Shown here: one piece after another, positions 1 through 6,902 of the stretch
Position numbering within the stretch: position 1 is the first letter of the stretch
Layout: every line of letters begins with the position of its first letter
Notes under the pieces: generated by a model
The model's input: the letters and a program-made list of their open reading frames with translations, nothing else
What the model was told of the DNA's origin: nothing
The model's database searches: none
Made by a program: the position numbers and the translations under genes
Assembly (NCBI GenBank): GCA_946886875.1
Contig: CAMPJN010000162.1
Span: 1 to 8,087, forward strand
Direction of reading: 5' to 3'
DNA length: 8,087 nucleotides
Source: an uncultured Pseudomonas sp.
Lineage (GTDB): Bacteria > Pseudomonadota > Gammaproteobacteria > Pseudomonadales > Pseudomonadaceae

Positions 1-4
1 TTTT

Positions 5-19
5 GAACAAATTCTGAAC
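5..19. promoter_or_regulatory. Candidate Fis-binding site upstream of the next operon
   Basis: The 15-base sequence GAACAAATTCTGAAC fits the degenerate Fis consensus (G, then Y-A, an A/T-rich centre, T-R, and a final C) at the outer G and C, the inner pyrimidine-A and T-purine steps, and the A/T centre; two of the weaker positions differ. It sits inside a direct repeat of TGAACA (4-9 and 15-20) with an 11-base period. By synteny with Pseudomonas, the next minus-strand operon to the left should be dusB-fis, and Fis autoregulates that operon in enteric bacteria. That downstream gene is not in the window, so the assignment is inference, and degenerate Fis matches are common. Confidence 0.3.
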
Positions 20-28
20 AGCTATCGC

Positions 29-58
29 CTTATCGCCAGGGGTTTGGTTGGCGGGCAA
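29..58 (-). promoter_or_regulatory. Weak sigma70-like promoter pointing out of the left edge
   Basis: On the minus strand there is TTGCCC (53-58) as a -35 element, 18 bases of spacing, and GATAAG (29-34) as a -10 element. Each matches four of six consensus positions. Transcription would start near base 22, just before the Fis-like site. An 8-base imperfect tandem repeat (22-29 and 30-37, seven of eight identical) overlaps the -10. The match is weak; the main support is position, because this is the only gap between the DUF3426 gene and whatever follows. Confidence 0.22.
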
Positions 59-78
59 AACGCCGTTAAGGCAACGGC
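57..78 (-). terminator. Possible weak terminator after the DUF3426 gene
   Basis: Read on the minus strand, GCCGTT and AACGGC (73-78 and 62-67) form a 6-base-pair stem with a 5-base loop, followed by GTTTTG. It lies about 70 bases past the stop codon of the DUF3426 gene. The stem is short and the T-run is only four bases, so it could be a weak intrinsic terminator or chance. Confidence 0.3.
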
Positions 79-150
79 AAGCTCTAAGTCACAAGCTCCA
101 GGCCGGCGCTTGATCGGGCCGGGGCGCCGCGTACCCAGAGGTGCCGCCGC

Positions 151-1494
151 TTATTCCGGCGAGTGGAAGCTCAGGCTGTAGTTAACCGCCTGGGTGCCGG
201 GATCGAGGATGTCCAGAGAGATGTGGATGGGTGTCTGCGGCGGCATTTCGGCTTGGCCGGCCAGCTCGCCCGCGAGGTACTCGCCGGGTTTGAAGCGGCG
301 GCTGGCGAGTAGCCGGCCGTTGATGTCGGCGAAGCGAATTTCCAGCAAGGGGAAGGGTTGGGCGAAGGGCGCGCGGTTGTAGAGGATGGCGTCGACCACC
401 AGGGCGCCGCTGAACTCCGGATGGCTGCGCACCACCAGGTTGCTGCTTTTGATCTGGTTGATATCGACTTTGGACGGCAGGGTGCAATCGATCAACGGGC
501 AGAGTTGCTCGAACCAGGGGCGGTAACTGTCCTGGCGCGCCAATTCAGCGAAATGATAGTGGGCATATTGCCCGGCCAGCACGCCGGCCGCGATCAGGTT
601 CAATAGGCTCCAACCGAGCCAGCGGCCCCAAGGCTTTCTGTTCGGCTGTTGCCAATCCAGCTGCAAGGGTTCTTCGTCCAGTTCGAACAGGTGTTCGTCG
701 CGTAGCCCGGGCTCGCTGCGCGGAGTTTTCGCCTTTTTGCCCGCCACTGGTTCGGGCGGCGTGGCGAGGGGCTCCTCGATATCCTGAGCGTGCGGTTCTG
801 GCTCGTCGTGCTGGTTATTTTGCGCGGCGCTGGTTGCCGCGGTAGGCGGCGCTTGCTCCTGGCGGTCGAGATCGGGCGTTGCGACGCGGGGCGGCGTGGG
901 CGCTTGCACTGGTGTGGCTGGCGCTGTGTGCTTGGGCGGAGGTGTGCTCGCCTCGCTCGGAGCAGCGCTCAAGGGCGCTTTGGGCGGGCTGTCGTGCAGC
1001 AAGGCTTCGGCCCACTGCTCGTCATGGGGTTCGGGCTCGATGCTTGGTGGCCGATTGAAGGCTTCGTTGTATTTGGGCGCCTGTTCGAGGTCGAGGAACT
1101 GCCGCGATAGCTGTTGTTCCTGCTGCTCCAGCTTGGCCAGCTCTTCGTCGAGGTCAAGGCTGTCGAGATCCAGGTCGTCATGAATCCATAGGGTGTCGCT
1201 GGGCTTTTTCCCGGGTGGTGTTTCTGTAATCGGGCGCGGCGGAGGTGTTTTTGCGGCTGCCGGTGCAGGGTTGTGCGAGGCGACGCTGGGCTTGGCGGCT
1301 GTCGGCGTGGCGACGCGCGCTGCGGCCGCAGCAGTTGGCTGGTTTTGCCGTTGCGCCAGGAGCTGCTGGGCCGCATTGAACACGTGCAGGCAGGCGCCAC
1401 AGCGCACGGCGCCATGGGCTGCGCCGAGCTGGGCGTGGTTTACGCGAAAGCTGGTACGGCAATGAGGGCACTGGGTAACGAAACTTTCGGTCAT
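151..1494 (-). CDS. Membrane-anchored zinc-ribbon protein with C-terminal DUF3426 domain
   Basis: 447 residues, function unknown. What is seen: an N-terminal zinc ribbon of the MJ0042 type with cysteine pairs C9/C12 and C32/C35; a long low-complexity linker (about 45-285) rich in Pro, Ala, Glu and Gln, including an acidic stretch near 106-120 followed by a Glu/Gln-rich segment (to about 137) that may be helical or coiled-coil; one hydrophobic segment at about 293-312 preceded by basic residues (NRKPWGR); then a globular DUF3426 domain (about 320-447) opening with a paired-cysteine motif, C332-PLID-C337. By the positive-inside rule the zinc ribbon should be cytoplasmic and DUF3426 periplasmic. 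The family usually lies beside prmA and dusB-fis in Pseudomonas, as it does here next to prmA. The start is fixed within a few residues by the zinc ribbon, yet no clear Shine-Dalgarno sequence precedes it. The gap to the prmA stop is 67 bases, so co-transcription with prmA is likely. Family assignment is strong; role is unknown. Confidence 0.9.
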   Translation of the reverse strand: MTESFVTQCPHCRTSFRVNHAQLGAAHGAVRCGACLHVFNAAQQLLAQRQNQPTAAAAARVATPTAAKPSVASHNPAPAAAKTPPPRPITETPPGKKPSDTLWIHDDLDLDSLDLDEELAKLEQQEQQLSRQFLDLEQAPKYNEAFNRPPSIEPEPHDEQWAEALLHDSPPKAPLSAAPSEASTPPPKHTAPATPVQAPTPPRVATPDLDRQEQAPPTAATSAAQNNQHDEPEPHAQDIEEPLATPPEPVAGKKAKTPRSEPGLRDEHLFELDEEPLQLDWQQPNRKPWGRWLGWSLLNLIAAGVLAGQYAHYHFAELARQDSYRPWFEQLCPLIDCTLPSKVDINQIKSSNLVVRSHPEFSGALVVDAILYNRAPFAQPFPLLEIRFADINGRLLASRRFKPGEYLAGELAGQAEMPPQTPIHISLDILDPGTQAVNYSLSFHSPE

Positions 1495-1561
1495 GCAAGG
1501 GTCCGGCGCCGGCGATCCGGCAAAGCGGCTAGTCTAACGCATGTGTCTGGGAAAACAGCAG

Positions 1562-2443
1562 CTAGCCGCGACGGATGCCGCTGATGCGTACCCAGCCATC
1601 TTTTTCCGCGGTCGGGTCGAGAACGAAGGCTTCGCTGTATGCCGCGCGCACTTCGTCGGCTTGTTCGGCGAGGATGCCCGACAGTGCCAGGCGTCCGCCG
1701 TTCTTCACCAAGTCGATAATCTGCGGCGCCAGCGCCACCAGCGGGCCGGCGAGGATATTGGCGACCACCACGTCGGCCGGCTGGCGCGGCAGGTCGGCGG
1801 GCAGGTAGACCGGGAAACGGGCCGGGTCGATGCCGTTGCGCCCGGCGTTATCGCGCGAGGCTTCAAGGGCTTGCGGATCGATATCAGTACCGACCGCCTG
1901 GGGTGCGCCCAGCAGCAGGGCGGCGATCGCAAGGATCCCCGAGCCGCAGCCGAAATCCAGCACGCTGCAGTTATCCAGGTTCTGGCCGTCGAGCCATTCC
2001 AGGCACAGTGCGGTGGTCGGGTGGGTGCCGGTGCCGAACGCCAGGCCGGGATCGAGTAGCAGGTTGACCGCATCCGGCTCGGGGGCGGCGTGCCAGCTCG
2101 GCACTATCCATAAACGTTGGCCGAAGCGCATCGGTTCGAAACCGTCCATCCAGCTGCGTTCCCAGTCCTGGTCGGCGATCACTTCCACGGAGTGTTCGGG
2201 CAGTTCGGCGCCGGTCAGTAGCTGCAGATGGGCGAATACCGCATCGGCCGAGGTCTCGGCTTCGAACAGGGCGAGCAGGTGGGTGTGCGACCACAGCGGT
2301 GTGGTGCCCAGGTCCGGCTCGAAAATCGGTTGGTCTTCGGCATCCATAAAGGTCACCGAAACGGCGCCCACTTCCAGCAGCGCATCTTCATAGGTTTCTG
2401 CCTGCTCCGGGGTGATGGCGAGACGGACTTGTAACCAGGGCAT
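1562..2443 (-). CDS. prmA: Ribosomal protein L11 methyltransferase
   Basis: A cytoplasmic SAM-dependent enzyme that methylates ribosomal protein L11 at several amino groups. The 293-residue length equals that of E. coli PrmA. An N-terminal L11-recognition domain (about 1-60) begins [10 protein letters not shown], as is typical. The methyltransferase domain has the conserved [12 protein letters not shown] (133-144), SAM-binding motif I LDFGCGSG (162-169), the acidic residue of motif II in GTDIDP (185-190), and the NILAGPL loop (229-235). The frame stays open upstream to an ATG at 2477-2479, but the family N-terminus and a GAGG ribosome-binding site six bases upstream select 2443. A hairpin in the 143-base gap separates it from accC, and it is followed by the DUF3426 gene. 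Identification is secure; whether it has its own promoter or is read through from accC is not clear. Confidence 0.97.
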   Translation of the reverse strand: MPWLQVRLAITPEQAETYEDALLEVGAVSVTFMDAEDQPIFEPDLGTTPLWSHTHLLALFEAETSADAVFAHLQLLTGAELPEHSVEVIADQDWERSWMDGFEPMRFGQRLWIVPSWHAAPEPDAVNLLLDPGLAFGTGTHPTTALCLEWLDGQNLDNCSVLDFGCGSGILAIAALLLGAPQAVGTDIDPQALEASRDNAGRNGIDPARFPVYLPADLPRQPADVVVANILAGPLVALAPQIIDLVKNGGRLALSGILAEQADEVRAAYSEAFVLDPTAEKDGWVRISGIRRG

Positions 2444-2449
2444 GGGAAA

Positions 2450-2453
2450 CCTC
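2450..2453 (-). promoter_or_regulatory. Ribosome-binding site deciding the prmA start
   Basis: GAGG on the minus strand, six bases before the ATG at 2443. It lies inside the 12-codon upstream extension of the open frame and shows that the shorter start is used. Confidence 0.75.
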
Positions 2454-2535
2454 GTGAACGTTGTGGCGTGATGGCGCAAATTGGCGCGCAGCTTACTTGA
2501 AGCAGTGGCTGTGCTGCCACCGCCGGTTGGGCCAG

Positions 2536-2570
2536 AAACGACAAGGGCCGCCTAATGGCAGCCCTCGTTT
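2536..2570 (-). terminator. Hairpin between accC and prmA (terminator or attenuator)
   Basis: On the minus strand, AGGGCTGCC and GGCGGCCCT pair over nine positions (one G-U) around an ATTA loop, within an 11-pair helix (2542-2567). Flanking AAACGA and TCGTTT (2565-2570 and 2536-2541) can extend the base with a small bulge. It begins about 16 bases after the accC stop. The wobble pair forms on the minus-strand RNA but would be a C-A mismatch on the plus strand, which supports the minus direction. The following sequence is only modestly T-rich (CGTTTCT), so termination may be partial and allow read-through into prmA. Confidence 0.55.
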
Positions 2571-2586
2571 GTTAGCACTATGCAGA

Positions 2587-3936
2587 TCAGTGCTTATCCA
2601 TACCCAGTTTTTTCTCCAGGTAATGGATATTCACGCCACCCTTGCAGAAACCTTTATCGCGGACCAGATCGCGGTGCAGAGGCACGTTGGTCTTGATGCC
2701 GTCGACGACGATTTCGTCCAGCGCGTTGCGCATGCGCGCCAGGGCTTCTTCGCGGGTCGCGCCGTAGGTGATCAGCTTGCCGATCAGTGAGTCGTAGTGC
2801 GGCGGTACTGTGTAACCGCTGTACAGGTGCGAATCGACCCGCACGCCATTGCCGCCCGGGGCATGGAAGTGCTTGACCTTGCCGGGGCAGGGCATGAAGT
2901 TGTCCGGGTCTTCGGCGTTGATCCGGCATTCCAGGGAATGGCCGCGGATCACTACGTCTTCCTGGGTGAACGACAGCTTGTTGCCAGCGGCGATGCTGAG
3001 CATCTCCTTGACGATGTCGATGCCGGTGACCATTTCCGATACCGGATGCTCGACCTGCACGCGGGTGTTCATCTCGATAAAGTAGAAGTTGCCGTCTTCA
3101 TAGAGGAACTCGAAGGTGCCGGCGCCACGGTAGCCGATCTCGATGCAGGCATCGACGCAGCGCTTGAGCACTTCGGCACGCGACTTCTCGTTGATGAACG
3201 GCGCTGGCGCTTCTTCCAATACCTTCTGGTGACGGCGCTGCAGCGAGCAGTCGCGGTCGCCGAGGTGAATGGCGTTGCCTTGGCCATCTGACAGCACCTG
3301 GACTTCCACGTGGCGTGGGTTGCCGAGGAACTTCTCCAGATAGACCATCGGGTTGCCGAACACCGAACCGGCTTCGCTGCGGGTCAGCTTGGCCGATTTG
3401 ATCAGGTCTTCTTCCTTGTACACCACGCGCATGCCGCGACCACCGCCGCCGCCAGCGGCCTTGATGATTACCGGGTAACCGACGTCACGGGCGATTGCCA
3501 GGGCGACTTCCTCGTCTTCCGGCAGCGGGCCGTCGGAGCCGGGTACTACGGGTACGCCGGCACGCTTCATGGCGTCCTTGGCGGAAACCTTGTCGCCCAT
3601 CAGGCGGATGGTCTCGGCGCGCGGGCCGATAAAGGCGAAGCCGGAATTTTCCACCTGTTCGGCGAAGTCGGCGTTTTCCGCGAGGAAGCCGTAGCCGGGG
3701 TGGATGGCTGTGGCGCCGGTGACTTCGGCGGCGCTGATGATGGCTGGGATGTTCAGGTAGGACAGGGCGCCGGAAGCCGGGCCTATGCATACCGATTCGT
3801 CGGCCAGGGCCAGGTGCATCAACTCGCGGTCGGCGGTGGAGTGCACCGCTACGGTTTTAATGCCCAGCTCTTTGCAGGCACGCAAGACGCGCAGGGCGAT
3901 CTCGCCGCGGTTGGCGATCAGAACTTTTTCCAACAT
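2587..3936 (-). CDS. accC: Acetyl-CoA carboxylase, biotin carboxylase subunit
   Basis: Catalyses the ATP- and bicarbonate-dependent carboxylation of biotin carried on AccB, the first half-reaction of acetyl-CoA carboxylase, which supplies malonyl-CoA for fatty acid synthesis in the cytoplasm. It has 449 residues, the usual length. The N-terminal domain begins [16 protein letters not shown]. The ATP-grasp domain has the glycine-rich loop [11 protein letters not shown] (160-170), and the C-terminal part carries [14 protein letters not shown] (288-301). The residues known as functional in the E. coli enzyme fall at the same numbers here: K116, K159, H209, K238, E276, E288, N290, R292 and R338. 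The open frame extends seven codons upstream (to 3957, overlapping the end of accB), but the family start and a GGAGAG ribosome-binding site select 3936. It lies 17 bases after accB, the standard accBC arrangement. Identification is secure. Confidence 0.99.
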   Translation of the reverse strand: MLEKVLIANRGEIALRVLRACKELGIKTVAVHSTADRELMHLALADESVCIGPASGALSYLNIPAIISAAEVTGATAIHPGYGFLAENADFAEQVENSGFAFIGPRAETIRLMGDKVSAKDAMKRAGVPVVPGSDGPLPEDEEVALAIARDVGYPVIIKAAGGGGGRGMRVVYKEEDLIKSAKLTRSEAGSVFGNPMVYLEKFLGNPRHVEVQVLSDGQGNAIHLGDRDCSLQRRHQKVLEEAPAPFINEKSRAEVLKRCVDACIEIGYRGAGTFEFLYEDGNFYFIEMNTRVQVEHPVSEMVTGIDIVKEMLSIAAGNKLSFTQEDVVIRGHSLECRINAEDPDNFMPCPGKVKHFHAPGGNGVRVDSHLYSGYTVPPHYDSLIGKLITYGATREEALARMRNALDEIVVDGIKTNVPLHRDLVRDKGFCKGGVNIHYLEKKLGMDKH

Positions 3937-3942
3937 CGCAGT

Positions 3943-3948
3943 CTCTCC
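3943..3948 (-). promoter_or_regulatory. Ribosome-binding site deciding the accC start
   Basis: GGAGAG on the minus strand, six bases before the ATG at 3936, inside the short accB-accC gap. It rules in the conserved [11 protein letters not shown] start over the ATG seven codons upstream. Confidence 0.75.
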
Positions 3949-3953
3949 GCAGA

Positions 3954-4412
3954 TCAAACGATGGTGAACAGGGGCTGATCGTATTCCACCGGCTGGCCGT
4001 TCTCGCCCAGGATGGATTCGACTGTGCCGCTGGCTTCTGCCTCGATGTGGTTCATCATCTTCATCGCTTCGACGATGCAGAGAATGTCGCCTTTCTTCAC
4101 GCTGGAACCGACTTCAACGAAGTTGCCCGAGGTCGGGCCGGCGGCGCGGTAGAAGGTCCCGACCATCGGCGAACGCACCACGGTGCCGTTCAGCTTGGCG
4201 GCAGCCGGGGCTGCTTCGGCAGCGGCTGCGGCGACGGGTGCTGCTGCCGGAGCCGGTGCCGGCGCCTGGGCATAGACCGGCTGCTGGGCATAGGTCGGTT
4301 GCTTGCCGTGACGGCTGATGCGGACCGATTCTTCGCCTTCGCGGATTTCCAGCTCGTCGATGCCAGACTCTTCCAGCAGTTCGATCAATTTCTTAACTTT
4401 ACGAATATCCAT
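3954..4412 (-). CDS. accB: Acetyl-CoA carboxylase, biotin carboxyl carrier protein
   Basis: Carries the biotin that AccC carboxylates and that the AccA/AccD carboxyltransferase uses to make malonyl-CoA. 152 residues, close to the E. coli protein (156). Layout: an N-terminal segment (1-35) beginning [16 protein letters not shown], a flexible Ala/Pro linker (about 45-73), and a C-terminal biotinyl domain (about 76-152). The domain contains the biotinylation motif EAMKM with K118 as the modified lysine, and the protruding thumb loop [16 protein letters not shown] (87-102) typical of bacterial acetyl-CoA carboxylase carriers. A GGGAG sequence about ten bases upstream of the ATG is a reasonable ribosome-binding site. 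It lies 22 bases after aroQ and 17 bases before accC, so the three genes almost certainly share one transcript. Identification is secure. Confidence 0.98.
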   Translation of the reverse strand: MDIRKVKKLIELLEESGIDELEIREGEESVRISRHGKQPTYAQQPVYAQAPAPAPAAAPVAAAAAEAAPAAAKLNGTVVRSPMVGTFYRAAGPTSGNFVEVGSSVKKGDILCIVEAMKMMNHIEAEASGTVESILGENGQPVEYDQPLFTIV

Positions 4413-4434
4413 AGAGGTTCAACTCCCAGTGAGG

Positions 4435-4878
4435 TCAGGGCCGTTCAAGTTGTTCGAGCGCGGCCTCCAGGGCCAGCCGGTAACCGCTGGCGCCAAGGCC
4501 GCAGATCACGCCTACGGCTACATCCGAAAAGTAGGAGTGATGGCGGAAAGCTTCGCGTTTGTGCACGTTGGACAGGTGCACTTCGATGAATGGGATGCTC
4601 ACCGCCAGCAATGCGTCACGTAATGCGACGCTGGTGTGAGTAAAAGCGGCGGGATTGATCAGGATAAAGTCGACACCTTCGCTTTTTGCCGCATGAATAC
4701 GGTCGATCAGCTCATATTCCGCGTTGCTCTGCAGGTACAGCAAATGATGCCCGGCTTCGCGTGCGCGACGTTCCAGGTCGAGGTTGATCTGTTCCAGCGT
4801 GGTGGCGCCGTAGACGCCCGGTTCACGGCTACCCAACAGGTTGAGGTTGGGGCCATGCAGCACCAATAAGGTGGCCAT
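4435..4878 (-). CDS. aroQ: Type II 3-dehydroquinate dehydratase
   Basis: Dehydrates 3-dehydroquinate to 3-dehydroshikimate, the third step of the shikimate pathway to aromatic amino acids; a cytoplasmic enzyme, dodecameric in the family. 147 residues, the standard length. Family motifs: the N-terminal [18 protein letters not shown] (7-24), which contains R18 and the catalytic Tyr23 in the mobile lid; [10 protein letters not shown] (74-83), with N75 and H81; and FIEVHLSN (97-104) with the catalytic His101, followed by the arginine R112. It leads the aroQ-accB-accC operon. The ATG at 4878 opens the conserved N-terminus, and an AAGGG about ten bases upstream can act as ribosome-binding site. P. 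aeruginosa has more than one aroQ copy; the position beside accBC corresponds to aroQ1. Confidence 0.98.
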   Translation of the reverse strand: MATLLVLHGPNLNLLGSREPGVYGATTLEQINLDLERRAREAGHHLLYLQSNAEYELIDRIHAAKSEGVDFILINPAAFTHTSVALRDALLAVSIPFIEVHLSNVHKREAFRHHSYFSDVAVGVICGLGASGYRLALEAALEQLERP

Positions 4879-4910
4879 GATCGTGTTTCCCTTGTTTTTT
4901 GCTGCAGGAG

Positions 4911-4940
4911 ACTATGCCGGAGACCCCTTGTGACTGTCCA
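4911..4940 (-). promoter_or_regulatory. Candidate sigma70-type promoter of aroQ-accB-accC
   Basis: On the minus strand there is TGGACA (4935-4940; five of six matches to TTGACA), an 18-base spacer, and CATAGT (4911-4916; four of six to TATAAT). Transcription would start near 4904 and give a leader of about 26 bases that includes the aroQ ribosome-binding site. It is the best match in the dsbD-aroQ gap. This is inference from sequence only. Confidence 0.42.
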
Positions 4941-4958
4941 GTTCTCGACAGTAGTCGA
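4939..4958 (-). repeat. 10-base tandem repeat at the -35 of the aroQ promoter
   Basis: TCGACTACTG is followed directly by TCGAGAACTG on the minus strand, eight of ten positions identical, so the shared TCGA-N2-ACTG unit recurs once per helical turn. The second copy runs into the candidate -35 element. Two regulator subunits could bind here side by side, but no known operator is recognised and chance is possible. Confidence 0.35.
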
Positions 4959-4968
4959 CACGATCTCT

Positions 4969-4981
4969 GCAACTTAGTTGC
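4969..4981. promoter_or_regulatory. Perfect 13-base palindrome between dsbD and aroQ
   Basis: GCAACTTAGTTGC is a perfect 6-1-6 inverted repeat about 28 bases upstream of the candidate -35 of aroQ and nine bases beyond the dsbD stop codon. No T-run follows on either strand, so it does not look like an intrinsic terminator. It could be an operator half of the aroQ-accBC control region; no regulator is recognised. Confidence 0.3.
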
Positions 4982-4989
4982 CTGACCGC

Positions 4990-6789
4990 CTAGAAACGTT
5001 CGCCTGCACTGCTTAGGCGTGCGGCAAAGGTGTCGGCGTCGACTTCACCTACGACTCGCAAATCCCGCCACTCGTCACCTTTGCCGTCGAACAGCAGGAT
5101 CGCTGGCGGGCCGAACAGTTGGTAACGGTCGAGCAAGGCGCGCTGCGCTGGGGTGCTGTCGGTCATATCGAAGCGCACCAGGCGGTAATCGCCGAGCTGC
5201 GTGCGGACTTGCGCGGCGGTCAATACTTCGCGTTCGATCACCTTGCAGCTGATGCACCAGTCGGCGTACCAGTCGAGTAGCAGTGGTTTGGCGTTGCGCC
5301 TGGCATCGGCCAGGGCGGCATCGAGCTCGGCTGGGCTACTGACGGTCAGCCAGTCACCCGTCTCGACATTGCTGCCCGCTGCATCCGCCAAGGCCGGGCG
5401 GCCGAGCGGGCGCAGCGGGTCATTCTGCCCTTGCAGGGCACCGACTCCTGCGGCCAGGGCATAGATCAGCAGGGCCAGGCCGGCCAGTTGACTGAGTTTC
5501 TGCTTATGGGTCTTGGGGCCGAGTTCCAGGGCGCCGAGAAACAGCGCCACGCCGCCAGCGAGCAAACCCCACAGCGCCAGGGACACTTGGCCCGGCAGCA
5601 CGCGTTCGAGCAGCCAGATCGACACTGCCAACAGCATGACGCCGAAGGCATTGCGCACGCTGACCATCCAGGTGCCCGACTTTGGCAGCAAGGCGCCGCC
5701 GCCAGCGCCGAACAGCACCAGCGGGGTGCCCATGCCCAGACCCAGGGCGAACAGCTGCAGGGCGCCGCCAACGGCATCGCCGGTGCTGCTGATGTACAGC
5801 ATCAAGGCGGTCAGCGGGGCAGTGATACAGGGCGAGACGATCAGGCTGGAGAGCACCCCGAGGGTGGCGGCGCCAGCAATCGAGCCGCCGCGCACCTGGG
5901 TCGCCTTGTGATCGAGGCGGTCGCGGATAAAGCCCGGCAGGCGCAGTTCGAAGACGCCGAACATGGCCACGGCGAACAGGCTGAAAAACAGCGCGAAGGG
6001 CACCAGAACCCAGGGCGATTGCAGCATCGCCTGCAAATTCAGGCTGGCGCCGAACAGGCCCATCAGCGCGCCGAGCAGCGCATAGCAGGCCGCCATCGGC
6101 AGCACATAGGCGAGCGACAGCACCAGGCCACGGCTGTTGCTGGGGCGCCCGCGCAATACCACGCCGGACAGAATCGGCAGCATCGGCAATACGCAGGGGG
6201 TGAAGGTCAGGCCCAGGCCGGCGAGGAAAAACAGCGCCAGGTCGGTCCAGCTCCAGTTTGCGGCGGGCACGTCCGCCATTCTCCGCGCCGGACTGGGGGC
6301 TGAGATCGACGTCGAAGTCGCGGCATTGGGACCGGCAATCTGCAATACCTCGGTTTCCGGCGGGTAGCACAAGCCTTTGTCGGCGCAGCCCTGGTAGGTG
6401 ACTTCGAGATTGAATGGACGCTGTTCGGGATTGGCTACTGCCAGCTCGATATCGAGCACGCCGTAATACACCTCGACATCGCCGAAGTATTCGTCGTGTT
6501 TGGCCTCGCCGGCTGGCAGCTGGGCGGTCAGGGCAATGCCCGCGGGCTCGCTGACGAATTTGAAGCGATGTTTATAGAGGTAATAACCCTCGGCCGCGAC
6601 GAAGTTCAGCTTGATCGAATCCGCGGAGCTGTCGATCAGGTTGAGCTTGAAGGCTTCGCGTACCGGCAGAAAGTCCGCGCTGTTATTCAGCGCGGTGCCC
6701 AACGTGGCCGGGGCGGGGCGATTGTCGAACAGGCCGGCGCCAGCGGGCAGCGCGAGCAACAGCAGGAGCAGGGAAAACAGGCGGCGCAT
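4990..6789 (-). CDS. dsbD: Protein-disulfide reductase DsbD (DipZ)
   Basis: Inner-membrane protein that passes electrons from cytoplasmic thioredoxin to periplasmic partners such as DsbC-type isomerases and the cytochrome c maturation thioredoxin. 599 residues from the chosen start. Layout: signal peptide with a leucine run and an AGA cleavage site near residue 18; periplasmic alpha domain with redox cysteines C135 and C141; a membrane core of about eight helices (roughly 180-453) with the paired cysteines C199 (in TFTPCVLP) and C321 (in VSPCITAP); and a C-terminal thioredoxin-like domain with the CxxC motif WCISC (C512, C515). All six cysteines of the electron relay are present, so the protein should be active. 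The frame opens ten codons earlier (6819); MRRLFSLLL was preferred because it gives a normal signal peptide, though neither start has a strong ribosome-binding site. It sits 111 bases upstream of aroQ, apparently as a separate unit. Confidence 0.97.
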   Translation of the reverse strand: MRRLFSLLLLLLALPAGAGLFDNRPAPATLGTALNNSADFLPVREAFKLNLIDSSADSIKLNFVAAEGYYLYKHRFKFVSEPAGIALTAQLPAGEAKHDEYFGDVEVYYGVLDIELAVANPEQRPFNLEVTYQGCADKGLCYPPETEVLQIAGPNAATSTSISAPSPARRMADVPAANWSWTDLALFFLAGLGLTFTPCVLPMLPILSGVVLRGRPSNSRGLVLSLAYVLPMAACYALLGALMGLFGASLNLQAMLQSPWVLVPFALFFSLFAVAMFGVFELRLPGFIRDRLDHKATQVRGGSIAGAATLGVLSSLIVSPCITAPLTALMLYISSTGDAVGGALQLFALGLGMGTPLVLFGAGGGALLPKSGTWMVSVRNAFGVMLLAVSIWLLERVLPGQVSLALWGLLAGGVALFLGALELGPKTHKQKLSQLAGLALLIYALAAGVGALQGQNDPLRPLGRPALADAAGSNVETGDWLTVSSPAELDAALADARRNAKPLLLDWYADWCISCKVIEREVLTAAQVRTQLGDYRLVRFDMTDSTPAQRALLDRYQLFGPPAILLFDGKGDEWRDLRVVGEVDADTFAARLSSAGERF

Positions 6790-6837
6790 GGACGTCTCGC
6801 GAGTCGAAGGTCGGGGCATGATAACGGAAGCCGTCGC

Positions 6838-6862
6838 CCCGGTCAGTCGACTACTGGCCGGG
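6838..6862. other. Ten-pair hairpin between the solute-binding gene and dsbD
   Basis: CCCGGTCAGT (6838-6847) and ACTGGCCGGG (6853-6862) form ten pairs around the loop CGACT, with one G-U pair on the plus-strand RNA and one mismatch on the minus-strand RNA. GC-rich flanks can extend the base with a bulge. It lies 40 bases beyond the stop of the solute-binding gene and 48 bases before the dsbD start. No T-run follows on either strand, so it is not a canonical intrinsic terminator; it could slow transcript decay, help end transcription, or be a protein site. Confidence 0.4.
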
Positions 6863-6902
6863 CGGCGCTAATTGCCGGCTGTCAGGTTCTACCGGCGGCC
6901 TG

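Noticed and set aside
1503..1512. 10-base palindrome CCGGCGCCGG between prmA and the DUF3426 gene
   Set aside because: Short GC-only palindromes are frequent in this base composition, and no terminator or operator features accompany it.
1541..2059. A 172-codon open frame on the plus strand
   Set aside because: It is antisense to prmA and has no recognisable domain or ribosome-binding site.
2444..2479. Upstream ATG giving prmA 12 extra residues
   Set aside because: The extension contains the GAGG ribosome-binding site of the shorter start, and PrmA proteins begin MPWLQ or similar.
3310..3978. A 222-codon open frame on the plus strand
   Set aside because: It is antisense to accC, which is unambiguous; the translation resembles no family I know.
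5431..6303. A 290-codon open frame on the plus strand
   Set aside because: It lies entirely antisense to dsbD, its translation is Gln/Gly/Ala/Arg-rich low complexity with no recognisable family, and long shadow frames are expected in GC-rich Pseudomonas DNA.
6790..6819. Upstream ATG giving dsbD 10 extra residues
   Set aside because: The extension precedes a normal signal peptide and has no better ribosome-binding site; not fully excluded.
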